From: Usnea hakonensis
Lineage: Eukaryota; Ascomycota; Lecanoromycetes; Lecanorales; Parmeliaceae
NCBI GenBank assembly: GCA_013423325.1
Contig: BLJB01000086.1
Coordinates: 1 to 64,000 of the forward strand
Length of the DNA: 64,000 nucleotides
Direction of reading: 5' to 3'
Position numbers and translations under genes: made by a program
Notes under the pieces: model-generated
Databases searched by the model: none
What the model saw: only the letters and a program-made list of their open reading frames with translations
Told to the model about the DNA's origin: nothing
In this document: piece after piece, positions 46,594 to 58,275 of the stretch
Layout of the letters: every line of letters begins with the position of its first letter
Numbering within the stretch: the first letter of the stretch is position 1

Positions 46594-49500
46594 GGTGGCC
46601 AATCTGGGGTAGCCTTGCTGGTTGCCACTCGTGTCGCACCGACCTGGTCGGTGCGCCAGAGGGCCCGTAGGATGGGTGGCGGCGGTGATGTTACACAGCA
46701 AGGTGTTGATTGTTGATGACAAGCTCTGGCGCGGGTTCGTCGCATGCAGGGAGTGGTCGCGCGCAAGAAAGCTTAGGACCCCTCTTGGCCGGGCACTATC
46801 TCAACTTTACCTTAGGTTTTTCGCCTGCGAGGGTGGAGTGGAGGCGGACGGGTAGGTAAGCTGGCTGCAAGATGACAGATAGCCGTCGCGGTTATTGGAT
46901 GTAAAATTTTCTTGGTGTGTATAAATGGTGAGTGCGACCATGCAATACGCATTTGGAGTATATTGACTGGACGCAAGGTCGTGGGGGGGGAAATTGGGTG
47001 GGTTGTAGATGAAGAGTCGCCCCAATAAGAATCAGAATTATAATACCAATGTAAGGTACTCAAACGAGTACTTGCACCTAGCAGTAAGTTTCCATGGGAT
47101 TATTCAAATTCTTTTTCTTATTTTTATCCTTTCGGATTTCTTCCATTGGACCTTTTTTTGTTTGGTTTTTTAGTTTGGTGTTTTTGGTGTTTTTGTGTTT
47201 TTATTTTTCGGAGTAGACTGCAAATTGAGGGTGGTGGATGGCTCGGGCGATGGGTAGTCTAAGTAGTTTACGGCAGTGGATGAGCATTTGTGGCACATAA
47301 TAATACCACCGGTAACTTTAGGGGAGTTTGGACATGCCTATATGAAATGCTCGACCTGTGTGTTTCTTGTCCACAAGTCAGGATCCAACGGACGATCTCA
47401 TCTCCATCTCTTGCCGACTTAGATTCGAGTATCCGAGGACTTGTCCGTCAATGTGGGGGGACGGCAAGCCAAGGGTTCGAGGATTCGGGGGCTCGAGGGC
47501 TCGAGGGTTCCTGTGCGAGGCTGGGCTCGGGTGTTGGACGCAAGGCGTCAATCGAATAGAGAGTACGGAGTGCTCTCTGGTGAATCACGACAAGTGTCAA
47601 GTCTGAACGACGGATTACAACAAGGTCCACATATCGAAGACGGTCTGAAACGTTGACCCTGGTCGATTCGCAGCTATTGCCTATTGAGGGTTTTGTACGA
47701 CCTGGGGATTCTGGAGCGAAGATGAGGAGTGACAGCCTGACAAAAGAGGTCGGACAAGGCTTGCATGATCTACCATGGCTTGAAGAGTCATCACGAAACA
47801 GGAACCTGAATGGACATCGGAGCCGGACAAGCTGGCGCAGTTTTTTTGTTTTTAAAAAAAAAAAGGATCTTCAAGGCTCAGAAGGATCTAAAAATTGCTG
47901 CAAATGCAATGCACGATGCCGCTGGGAAAAAAAGCGGGACTGGCACGCCGTGCAGGCAGCAGGAGCCAGAACGTGCAGTTCATAGCCTTGGGCCCAAGAG
48001 ACTCGGACTCTTAGCCTCCAATCTCCACCCACACATCCACCAACCATACCACTCTTCCCTCTACACCCCCCTTGCTTGACCACCCAAAATAAAAAAACAA
48101 AAATAAAAAAGGGTCCTCGTGCGATGTGCAGCTGACTGACTATAATCGCTGTAGCCGCCGTTGATGGGCCCAGATTCTAGACACATGATGCAATACGGAC
48201 AAAGCACCCTCGCAATCGGAGCCTTCGTCTCGACGACCTACGATTGACACTATCTCGGACTCTAGCAGGATAGTGCGCGAGAAGAGATAGAAGAGTCGGC
48301 CTAAGATCTTACAAACTCCATGGCTACGGGGCGGGGACGGGAAAATGACGCGATGGCAGAAGGCGAGGAGCGGCATGGGATGAATGGGCAAGGATGTGCC
48401 TGGAAATCCTAAAAGGTGAAGTGTGAAAACTAAGGATTCAAGACTAAGAACTAAGAGCAAGTTTCTCTGATTGCAGGCGCGATTGGACGGGCACGCCACA
48501 TATCCGTCGAGGAGTCATCCGTACACAACATTTGCAAGGAAAATGATAACTTGGATGGCTTGAGATTCGGGCGAACATAACGCACGAAAGACTGCGGGTA
48601 CGTCGATCGTACGCGGAAGGAACGAGCCTATTGCTATCATCAGGGTACGAGGTAGTCAGAAGTCAGGGATAGGATCATGCAAGCAGTACAGCCTCGGTAG
48701 AAGAATATTTGGGACAAGGAGGGGGGTCCAAAGGGGGGAAGGAAGGGTTGTTTGTAAGCCCGCGGCCTACCTGGGTAAGACCCGGCGTATGAGACAACCT
48801 GACAAATCCTTCCTGGTGTTACCGTGTTACGTGATACATGATACGAGCGATACACGAGTCAAACACCAATCATATCTGGTGAAGCTATTCCGCAAGCGAT
48901 AAATCAGAGGCTAGAATCTACGCGGAGTACCCAGCTCAGCTAAATGAATCCCCGGCAGTCGGCCGTAATCCGTGAATTTGGGCTCATTTTCAGCCAATCA
49001 CTTATGCACTTTTGGTCAAGGATCGTCGAGGCAAAAACGAGGCGGCGGCGGCGTTACTTGTGCATATCCTGCTGCGCCCTTGTCGTTTGCCTTTTTTCTT
49101 TATTTACTGTGAAGCCTCGCGTTTTCTGAGGCCAGGAATATACTTTTCCTTTGTCTATTGGCGAATCATGCCAATAGTCAGCAATCAGCAACTTTCTCTG
49201 GGAAGTGGTGAGCTCATTCTTTGACAATGCCGCTGGGGGCCAAAAAAAAAAGTGCTGCTCTTCGGCGGGGAATCCATCATCAAAGGCCGAAAAGCCAGTA
49301 AGAACGGTTGCCCTGATTTCCTCGTGCCGTACTTTGAGTGATTTGTGAATTGGACTCGCTTCACATAAGACCTTTAGCTAGGCGAGCATGCTCATTCGTC
49401 ATCAATGTCGAGTCATGTAAAAGGAGGCCAGATCCTCCACAGTCCATAGCGGCAGAGATTCAGACTATTTGCTGCTTCTAGTTTGAAAATTACATTCGCT

Positions 49501-50633
49501 GTGATTGGCGAATCGAGTGCCGACATACTCTGCAATCGCAATTTCATTCCGCCACAGATGACAGATGTGGACCGGAGCTATGAGGCATGACTGGCAATAA
49601 GACCGAAGGCTCTTAGTCAAAAAACGATTGACGGCTAATGAGTGAAAGTCGGAGAAGTTGTAAAGCAACTGCCCGTTTCATCATTTCATCAATTTATCAT
49701 TGATTCGGTAACTTTTTCGCCTTTTGCGAATTCATAAAACCAAAATACAAATGCCTAGTCTCGTCCCAAGCATTCAACAATCTAGAGTAAGGTAATAGCA
49801 CGCCGCACGGTTAGGCTACCAGGCTACCAGGCTAGGGTACGTACCACACTACAGAAACTTACCAGCGTAGCGTATTTCTTGACACAAACAGAAATAAAAG
49901 CATAATTCTGGTACATACAGGCTCTTTTTTTAGAGTATAGATGAGCAAGCTACATGCAAAGCCGCTGTCTTAAATATGCAGAGCCCCAGATCAAGAAACG
50001 GACAACCAGTGAGTGACAGACTTTGTTCGGTTCGCGGTAAAGTAGGCAGATGACTTAGATCAGCTGAGAGTGAGACACCACACCCTCATGCACCACGTCC
50101 ACACGACAGCTTCGCTAATGTAGCGCATAGGCCATCCAGAAGTCAAGGCCCGTCCCGAGCGCGACCATGGATGCATATGCATGTTCGATGCCTAACATAC
50201 CTGGGTGCTCCTCATATCACACCATGATTATATAAATGAGAATGTTGGTGCAGGAAAAGTATGACACAAAGGAGTTGGCGGTCAATTACTAGGTCAATTC
50301 AATCCTAGCCAGAGCTGGAAGGCAATAGCTCATCGACCTTCAGCACTATCTATGCACGCTCAAAGCCAAATAGCCCAGAACAGAGAGAACCTTGTTGAAG
50401 AATTCTCGAACGCCATATCACATGTGACGTATATACTGCCCTCTATGTGGATCCCTTGATCCATGTTGAATACAGAGAACTTTTTCCCGCGGCCTGCGCT
50501 TGGAGTTGTTGAAAACAAAGCGCAGAGGTGGTATAATCGCTAATCGTCGTGACAAAAGAAAATCCATGTTGAATCGTACAGCCGTCGTGACATAAGAGAA
50601 TGCATGTTAAACCGTACAGCGGGTATGGCAAGT
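46594..50633. other. 4.0-kb interval with no supported gene
   Basis: The left part is the RSC7 promoter and leader, with a 21-bp hairpin at 46635-46655. The rest holds GTACTC-type motifs (47053-47078), a GGGCTCGAGG-type short repeat near 47475-47510, A/T homopolymers near 47840 and 48085, and three copies of GGCTACCA near 49811-49835. No open frame shows a domain or splice pattern. The right end is the 3' flank of the SAM synthetase gene. Confidence 0.55.
46635..46655. repeat. Hairpin-forming inverted repeat, 10-bp arms
   Basis: CGCACCGACC, one T, then GGTCGGTGCG. It lies 42 bp upstream of the RSC7 start codon, so if transcribed it would form a stable leader hairpin. Confidence 0.75.
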
Positions 50634-51946
50634 TTAGTACTTCAGCGTCTTGGGTTTCTCCCAAGTGAAGTCCTGGTTAGTGAAGTGGCCATTCTTTGCG
50701 GTCTGGCAGTAGATCGGATTGGTCAGGTTGAGCTCCTTTACGATGACGCCTGGCCTAAGGTCGAAGTTCGACCGGATGATATTGACCAACTCTTCCGAAG
50801 ATCGATCTGAAGTGCCGTACGTGTCGACAAACATGGACAATGGCTCGGCGACACCAATTGCGTATGACAATTGAACCAACGCCCGTCGTGCTAGTTTGGC
50901 GTGAACAAGTGATTTTGCAATCCATCGGGCAAGATAGGCCGCAGATCGGTCCACCTTTGAGTAATCCTTCCCAGAGAACGCCCCGCCTCCGTGAGCGCCC
51001 CAACCTCCATATGTGTCCACAATGATCTTGCGGCCCGTGAGACCGGCATCTCCTTGCGGTCCGCCAATAACGAACAATCCGGATGGTTGGATCTGGAAAC
51101 TGTAAGCGAACGCTCAGGTGACATCAACGAGGATGGTTACGTGGTAAGTTGTTCGGTCATCAAGATACTTGGCGGGGATGACCTTCTTTACGATCTTTTC
51201 CTTGATCTCTTTCCGGAGCATGTCGGTCGTGATATATTCGCTGTGTTGGGCACTGACTACTACTGTGTCCACCCTCTTCGGGACGACGGCACCACCATCA
51301 TGTTCATACTCGATTGTGACTTGAGTCTTGGTGTCAGGTCTTAACCAAGGCAGAGTACCGTCGTTTCGGGCGTTCTTCATCTCTCTGTTTAGGGCATGTG
51401 AAAACAGAACGGTCAAGGGTAAATATTCAGGCGTCTCGTCAGTTGCATAGCCAAACATGATGCCCTGATCTCCTGCACCCAACTTCTCCAAAGCCTCATC
51501 GAGTTGCAGACCTTGAGCGATATCAGGAGATTGCTGCTCTATTGCTACCAGGACATTGCATGTCTTGTAATCGAAACCTTTGGAGGAATCATCATATCCA
51601 ATGTCTTTGATGGCGGTGCGGATGATCTTTTGGAAATCAAGATGTGCTTTCGTAGTGATCTCGCCAAAAACCATGATCATGCCTGTGGTGAGAATTAGCC
51701 ACATTAGCAAAGTCAGAATTGAATGTGATCAAAAGAAACTAGCTCTCTCTCAATTTACTTCTGCTTACCAGTCTTTGTGGCAGTCTCGCATGCCACTTTC
51801 GAGAGAGGGTCAACAGCCAGGCATGCATCTAACACTGCGTCTGACACTTGATCTGCAATCTTGTCTGGGTGTCCTTCCCCAACGGATTCGGAGGTGAATA
51901 GGAAAGTTGGCTTATGGATGCCATTGGTTTGCACTTGGTTGACCAT
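50634..51946 (-). CDS. SAM2: S-adenosylmethionine synthetase
   Basis: This cytosolic enzyme makes S-adenosylmethionine from methionine and ATP. Exons 51946-51769, 51682-51141 and 51092-50634 give 392 aa, the family length. Signatures are complete: TSESVGEGHPDKIADQVSDA near the N-terminus (metal and methionine site), the hexapeptide GAGDQG followed by IMFGYA, and the phosphate loop GGGAFSGKD. Splice joins restore KTGMIMVFGEI and TTYHIQPSG. Most filamentous fungi have one copy, so the yeast symbol is used as a family label only. The start is 408 bp from the divergent GPN3 start. Confidence 0.96.
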
Positions 51947-52354
51947 GTTGATCGTTTTTCGTGATGACTATTCTATTACTATTAAAGAAGACAGATGTTA
52001 ACACTGTTTGCAATGTAACGAAGAATGCAACTTTTGTTCAGAATGTAGAATCACGAGTGAATTAGAGAGTAGAGAACAGTGAATAGAGAGAATTGGGAAG
52101 GCGGTCTTGCGTGATTGATGTTGAGGAAAGGTTGAGTTTTAATCCGATGAGCTCGGGTTTTAAGAGGGCACTAGCGCTTATGATTTACCCCACCAAAACT
52201 TGAATTGCTCCAGTCTCGGACTCCGATGATCACATCATTGGTGCACGCAGTAAGGTACCTTACGGAGGGTAAGGTACTTAGTCTGAGGCATTGAAAGTCC
52301 AACGCCGATTGAAATTCGAATTCTATCAGCCGTATATTCCGGCTCTATCTAGCC
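51947..52354. promoter_or_regulatory. Divergent promoter SAM synthetase / GPN3
   Basis: This 408-bp shared promoter contains the perfect 14-bp palindrome GTAAGGTACCTTAC at 52250-52263, followed at 52269 by a half copy GTAAGGTACTTAG. The same motif family recurs in other intergenic regions of the window. Confidence 0.55.
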
Positions 52355-53363
52355 ATGAGCAAGTTCGGCGTCGTAGTAATGGGCCCGGCTGGCGCTGGCA
52401 AGGTGTGCGGCATTGACCGTTCTATGCATAGACAGGTACTGACCACACGGTCAGACCACCTTTTGCTCTGCATTGATCCAACATCTTCGTCTCAACAAAC
52501 GATCATGTTTCTATGTCAACCTTGACCCTGCCGCTGAGGACTTTTCCTATGAACCGGACCTCGATATCAAAGAGCTCATCTCCCTCGAAGATGTCATGGA
52601 GGAGGAGGGCTTGGGACCCAACGGGGGACTCATCTACTGCTTTGAGTGGGATAAGAGTCTTTGCGGTGCCGATGCTGAGGTTTGACTGACATATGCTAGA
52701 CACCTACTGGAGAACCTCGAATTCCTCACGGAAGCAATAGATCCTCTCACCGACGAATATTTGATCATAATCGATATGCCCGGCCAAATTGAACTCTACA
52801 CCCACATCCCTGTCGTTCCAACACTGATCAAACATCTCACACGGGGTGGTGCTTTGAACGTCAATCTCTGCGCCGCATATTTGCTAGAGTCTACTTTTGT
52901 CATTGATCGAGCAAAGTTCTTCGCCGGTACACTGTCAGCCATGAGCGCAATGATTATGCTCGAGCTTCCACACGTCAATATTCTCAGCAAGATGGATTTG
53001 ATCAAAAGTTCTGTGCCGCGAAAAGTGCTTAAGCGCTTTATCGATCCCGACAATTCCTTGTTGGACGACGATCCAACAGATAGCAAGGCGATGCTTACAT
53101 CATCTCAAGCCAAGTCGGCCGATCCGTCTTCGGCGGATTCAGTCATGACAGGAGGCAGCTTTAAGCGCCTGAACAGAGCAGTAGCTCAACTCATTGACGA
53201 TTTCAGCATGGTGTCATTCCTGCAATTAGACGTGCAGAGTGAAGACAGCGTCGGTGCCATCTTGAGCTATATCGATGACGCTATTCAATTCCATGAGGCA
53301 CAAGAGCCCAGAGAGCCGAAAGATGAGATTGATTATGATTACCAGGATGCAGAAATGGGCTAG
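52355..53363 (+). CDS. GPN3: GPN-loop GTPase 3
   Basis: This is a small dimeric GTPase that helps nuclear import and assembly of RNA polymerase II. Exons 52355-52402, 52455-52645 and 52700-53363 give 300 aa. The P-loop GPAGAGKTTF is split by intron 1 after the lysine. The Gly-Pro-Asn insertion (LGPNGG) is near residue 70, the switch block IIIDMPGQIELYTH follows exon 3's start, and the base-recognition motif reads SKMDLIK. The C-terminus is acidic. The second intron (52646-52699, donor GTGGGA) restores YCFEHLLENLEFL. Gpn3 rather than Gpn2 is favoured by MSKFGVVVMGPAGAGK and the YCFE block, from family knowledge. Confidence 0.94.
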
Positions 53364-54117
53364 CTGGTCCTTGCAGGCGTGTTCCGTGGCTCCATTTCGC
53401 TGCTCTATCCCGAAACGAAAGTCCTGGAGTTGGAGCTGTATAAGTATCTGCCTGGGGATGTCGTCATCGAAGCCTATTGTTTGGCTCGCACGAGTCTTGA
53501 AGTCAGCTGTATCCTTATTTGAAAGCTGGAAAGGCCTACAGTACTACAGTCTTCTCAGGTTCGTCCGTCGGAACCCGACAACCGTCGATATCGACGTGAC
53601 TGATTTGACATACCTTGACGCCACGCGTCTAGGCAAACAAATTGGGGAGTAAGTAGAAGCACTGTTGCCGCCACACCCACAATACTATGCCCATAGCCCT
53701 AGTCTGGAGGTAAGGGGCTATCCGTCCGAATCCAAATGTCATCAATTTAGACAGCAATGACGGCCATACTAGCGACGCTACACGCGCAGGCGACAGAATT
53801 ATAGAGCGAGCCAGACCGGGGTAAGACCTGTCTCTAGGTAGTCGACTCTATGTATCAAAGTCTCAAAATTATTAAAACTTGATTTCGGTCCCTTCTTGGA
53901 AAAAGACGATCACAAGTGTTTGCGTATTATCAATGAGACTAATCGCTGCCGTAAATAGATACACAGTACATCTCTTAAATATCAAGCCCCTTGATAGCCT
54001 CCCAAGGTATTTTTGATTTAGTTATCCCGATTGATAATCATGCGTACGAGGACTCTCTGCTCCCCAACTCGGGTCCTGTCTTCTAGTGACAGGGCGTCCT
54101 ATCACTATACTCCTTCA
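53364..54117. other. Convergent interval GPN3 / APQ12 with an odd open segment
   Basis: Immediately after the GPN3 stop, a frame from about 53365 to 53523 encodes a protein-like segment (FRGSISLLYPETKVLELEL, YLPGDVVIEAYCLARTSLE) without its own good start. It then breaks. It may be an exon fragment of a lost gene or simply a 3' untranslated region. A weak similarity in pattern to exosome Csl4-type PGD motifs is not enough for a call. Confidence 0.3.
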
Positions 54118-54699
54118 CTACCAGCCTGCTCCCCTCGTCCTTCCTCTTCTACCCGCACCTGCCATTCTCCTGGCATCCCTTTCCCTACCTCTAGCTTTCT
54201 GTCCCCCAATCCTCTCACCTTCATTCCCTAAACCCTCAAGGAAACCCCAGACATATCCAAAATCCTCCACACTTCTGTCAAACCCCCTCTGCCACACATA
54301 CACTCCCAACCCTCCAACGATTATCCACAATCCCATCTTAAAGGCTAGGCTAACCCAATACATGACAGTCCTTCGCATGTAATCAAGGATTCGGAGAGAT
54401 ACGATTAGGGCGATAGCAAGGACTGCAAGTGTAAGAATATCGGGGGCATCCGTTGATAGCGAATGGAGCGCGTTATTGGAGAGCACGTAGATGGGGTAGA
54501 GGGTGGGGAAGATCCGACGGTAGAAGAAGGATTGCGAGCTGAAGAGGATGCGGAGGAGGGGCGCCAGGTAGGGTTGGTATTGATTGTAGTAGGCGTTGTA
54601 GAGTGGGGCGGCTTGGGGGAAAAGATCTAGGTGATGTTAGCAGTGCATTAAGCGGAAGAGAGAAACGGGGCAACACAACAGACCCAATATGTATTCCAT
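54118..54699 (-). CDS. APQ12: Nuclear envelope/ER membrane protein Apq12
   Basis: This is a small membrane protein of the nuclear envelope and ER, linked in yeast to nuclear pore biogenesis, mRNA export and lipid balance. Exons 54699-54684 and 54626-54118 give 174 aa. The first exon is only 16 nt (MEYIL) and joins DLFPQAAPLYNAYYNQYQ across a 57-nt intron. Two hydrophobic segments follow (about DILTLAVLAIALIVSLRIL and VSLAFKMGLWIIVGGLGVYV), separated by DYMRRTVMYW, which matches the family. The C-terminus is basic (Arg/Gly-rich). The start codon lies 256 bp from a MITE that occupies the promoter shared with PUT2. Confidence 0.85.
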
Positions 54700-55661
54700 G
54701 GTGAATATCTCCTCGTGGGGGATGTCTGGGGGATGTCTGTGGTATGCCAGCTGGATGGACTGTTGAGAGAAGAGGGAAAGGAGCGAGTGATGTTTAGGAG
54801 TAAGAAGACCTTTTAAATTGAGAGAAATGTGTTTGATTGAGGTGTCACAAAAATCAAAGCAATCATCGCTGCTTCATCATATGCATCTACCGGGTGTTGA
54901 CAACTAGCGTACCAGCGGCATCCTCGTGCGCTCCCGCAGCACGAGCATGGGGAATTAGCATATTAAAATCAAATGAGATTCCTTGGCAAGAATCATCGCA
55001 CCCCACCCCCAGCGAATCTCAAAAAAAAAAGAATTTAGAAAATTTAAAAATTTAAAAAACTGCACCAAATACTAATTATTTCTAAATTATACTACTTTGA
55101 AGCTCCTTTATACGATACTATAGACTCTTACTAAATAGCTCTTAGTATTTAAAGGCTTTTAAATTCTTCTTAACCTCGTTATCGTAATATCTTTTTCGAG
55201 AAGAATAAAGGTACTTTAGTAGATAGGCGTAAAAGAGTAGGGCTAAACCCCATAGTTTTTCGCTCGAGGCGGACGGCGAATAAGTAGGGAAGAAGGAGTA
55301 GGGAAAGGCGAAAAGAGTCTAAATAAAGTCGCGAAGAGAAAGCTCTAGAAGTAATTAATAGTAGAGAGTATTTCCTCTATAATTATTCTGGAATCTCTAT
55401 CTATTTCGTAGGGATAGGGTGATATTTGGTGTAGTTAATAGAATTCTTTTTTGATTTTTTTTTTGGATCCCGCTGGGGGTGGGGTGCGATGATTCTTGCC
55501 AAGGAATCTCATTTGATTTTAATATGCTAAAAACCTTGGCGAAAGCCCCTCGGCCCCACTCCACGGCGGCGGCTAGATACGGTACAAAGATTCTGTTGTG
55601 CCGGTGGTGCAAAATTCAAAAGAAAAGTATTGGCTCTTCTTCTTCTTTATATTTTTCGTCA
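54700..55661. promoter_or_regulatory. Divergent APQ12 / PUT2 promoter occupied by a MITE
   Basis: This 962-bp region between two divergent starts is mostly the 576-bp inverted-repeat element at 54955-55530. Only about 255 bp on the APQ12 side and 131 bp on the PUT2 side are non-element sequence. Confidence 0.7.
54955..55530. mobile_element. MITE-like element, 576 bp, 60-bp perfect terminal inverted repeats
   Basis: Both ends carry the same 60 bp in inverse orientation without mismatch, from TTAGCATATTAAAATCAAAT to CCCACCCCCAGCG. A degenerate extension follows to about 120 bp (A-run, then ACCAAATA). A TA dinucleotide lies at both ends (54956-54957 and 55528-55529), so a TA target duplication with a repeat starting GCATATT would fit a Tc1/mariner-type MITE. 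The interior is AT-rich and non-coding. Perfect ends next to a degenerate interior suggest recent mobility or selection on the ends. It is a different family from the element at 24291. Confidence 0.8.
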
Positions 55662-57569
55662 ATGGCAGTCAAGATCGTTCCATTGCTTGGGAGGATACCA
55701 TACAGATCAGCTGCCCCCTTCTGCTCCACACTGAAGGGTTTCTGTCCTTCCAATATGGCGACGATGGCTACTTACAAAGTCCCGAAAGTGGAGAACGAGA
55801 GCAATGTAAGCGTGGATTAATCCACTGAAGCAATATGCTAACCCTTGGAATACTAGAAACACTATTCAAAAGGTTCAGTCGATCGTAAAGCCCTTGAGGA
55901 GGCACTCCATGAGGCCCAGAAGCAAACACTCGAGGTGCCCACTGTAATCAACGGCAAAGAGGTGAGAACCCTTGAAAGACTCTAGCTTTGCAGCAAATAT
56001 ACCTTTTGGTCAGACTAATGGCTTTCTTTTGAAAAATGAAAATCGGCAGGTGTCGTTTGCTGACAGCTTGTACAGTTGTCAGGAACACCGGCCTCGATTC
56101 AATTAAACCCTGCTGCTCACCGGACACCAGTGGCTAAATACACCAATGCCAGCTCCTCCGATGTTTCAAACTCCATCGAATCTGCCCTTGCAGCCAAGCC
56201 GGCCTGGGAATCGATGCCTTTCGCTGACAGAGCTGCTGTCTTTCTAAAGGCAGCAGACCTCATTAGTGGTAAATATCGATATGAAATAATGGCAGCGACA
56301 ATGCTTGGTCAAGGGAAGAATGCCTGGCAAGCTGAAATTGACGCGGCTGCGGAGTTATGCGATTTCCTGAGATTCAATGTTCAATACGCCCAGGAACTAT
56401 ATGCACAGCAGCCTGTGCACAATTCCCCCGGCGTGTGGAATCGTGTTGAATATCGACCTCTGGAAGGCTTTATTTATGCAATATCTCCTTTCAACTTCAC
56501 AGCCATTGGCGGAAACCTTCCCTGTGCTCCAGCCCTGATGGGGAACGTCGTCGTCTGGAAACCATCTCCCTCAGCCATTGCTTCCAATTACATCATTTAC
56601 AGGATTCTCCTCGAAGCCGGCCTGCCCCCGAATGTGATCCAGTTCATCCCGGGGGATGCTGTCGAGGTGACCTCGGTTGTTCTGGCGCATAAGGACTTTT
56701 CCAGCCTGCACTATACGGGCAGCACCACTGTCTTCCGCAGCTTATATGGCAAGATAGCTAACAATGTTGCCGAAGGAAAGTATAGAGGCTATCCACGAAT
56801 CGTCGGTGAGACAGGAGGCAAGAATTATCATCTCGTCCATTCCAGCGCGGACCCCCACAATGCCGTCATCAATACGGTTCGCGGGGCCTTTGAATATCAG
56901 GGTCAAAAATGCAGCGCTACCTCTCGTGCCTACATTCCATCGTCACTATGGCCAGCCATCAAACCAAATTTAGAAGCGCAGACTAAAGCTTTGAAAGTTG
57001 GACCTCCGACTGAATTTGGCAATTTCATCGGCCCCGTAATTCACCAAGCATCTTTCGATAAGCTAAAGGAAGTTATCGACAATGCCAAGGATGATCCAAA
57101 GCTCGAATTACTGACTGGCGGCAAATATGACTCGTCGACCGGCTACTACATTCACCCTACCATCTACATAACCAAAAACCCCCACCATCACCTGCTCAGC
57201 ACAGAGCTCTTCGGACCCATCCTCACCGTCTACGTTTACGACTCCGCTCCTGCCAGCGCGTTTGCAGACATGTGTAAGCTGATAGACAGCACGTCCGACT
57301 ACGCCTTGACGGGCGCCGTGTTCGCCAAAGACCGAGAAACCATTCGCTTTGCAGAAAACATGCTAAGGAACAGCGCGGGAAATTTTTACATCAACGTTAA
57401 ATGTACCGGGGCGGTCGTTGGCCAGCAACCGTTCGGGGGGGCGAGGGCGAGCGGGACGAATGATAAGGCGGGATCGCCAAATTTGCTGAGTCGGTTTGTC
57501 AGTATGAGGAGTATTAAAGAGGATTTTGCGGGGAGCGGCGAGGTCGAGTACCCGAGTAATGAAGTTTAG
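55662..57569 (+). CDS. PUT2: Delta-1-pyrroline-5-carboxylate dehydrogenase (mitochondrial)
   Basis: This is the second enzyme of proline breakdown: it oxidises P5C/glutamate semialdehyde to glutamate with NAD in the mitochondrial matrix. Exons 55662-55805, 55857-55961 and 56076-57569 give 580 aa. The aldehyde dehydrogenase active site is complete: Glu in GETGGKN near 328 and Cys in GQKCSATS near 362. The fungal P5CDH block PFNFTAIGGNLP and the PFGGARASGTNDKAG end block are present. I chose ATG 55662 because it adds about 40 residues (MAVKIVPLLGRIPYRS...) that are basic and lack acidic residues, a likely mitochondrial presequence; ATG 55755 would lack it. The same frame stays open upstream to an ATG at 55524 inside the MITE end, which would add 46 more residues, also without acidic ones. 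Confidence 0.93.
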
Positions 57570-58275
57570 AGGGAGTGGGATTTTGCATATATGGGTAAAA
57601 GGAAGCGGAAAGATCTTCTTTATTTTTAGGTCCAGGCGTCAAAAATGTAAATATTCCCATGATGGAAAAGAACATACCTGGATGAACGTCACGCATTAAT
57701 GCAGCGCGATACAAAGCTCGTCTTCTTGGAGGATTTTGAGTTGGGACCGTTCACTGTCTGTCAAAAGCTTACCTTGTTTTCATCACCAGCAATGATGGAC
57801 TCGTACTCAAATGCTACTACTACGGCTCGCGTAAGCACGACCGCACGTCCCAGCTTCCAAGATGAGTGATTACACGGCAAAGTCGCATGATCCATCTTCG
57901 TAGAAGGTTTTGATAGCTGGTGGTAGGGGGGCGGAGCATAAGGGGAGGGAAGGAGAGGAAGGGGTGGAAAATCTTGATGGCGTGGATGATGTATTGTGCA
58001 TTGTGTGGTGGTTGAGAAGAGAATATGATGAAGAATGTGTGGGTGGCGTCTTTGTGTATGTAGTGTAGCGTGGTGGATACTAATGCATGGAAGAAAGTCT
58101 TGGAATTGAAATATGAGAGGCAAGCAAAATGAGTAAATGTTTCGATTTGAGTACCAGTACCCATACGCTCGGTGAAGAAACGATGCTACTCCAGTATAAG
58201 ATTAGAAAGCAAAAGGAGATAAGTACTCTACCTGCAACGCAACGATTTCCTCTGACCGGATCCCAAATCAACTAC
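57570..58275. other. Convergent 3' interval PUT2 / small membrane protein
   Basis: No gene is supported here. Minus-strand frames (57761-58164) are His/Thr/Phe-rich and random in look. A GTAAGT near 58278 could be a donor for a further exon of the gene at 58276. Confidence 0.45.
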
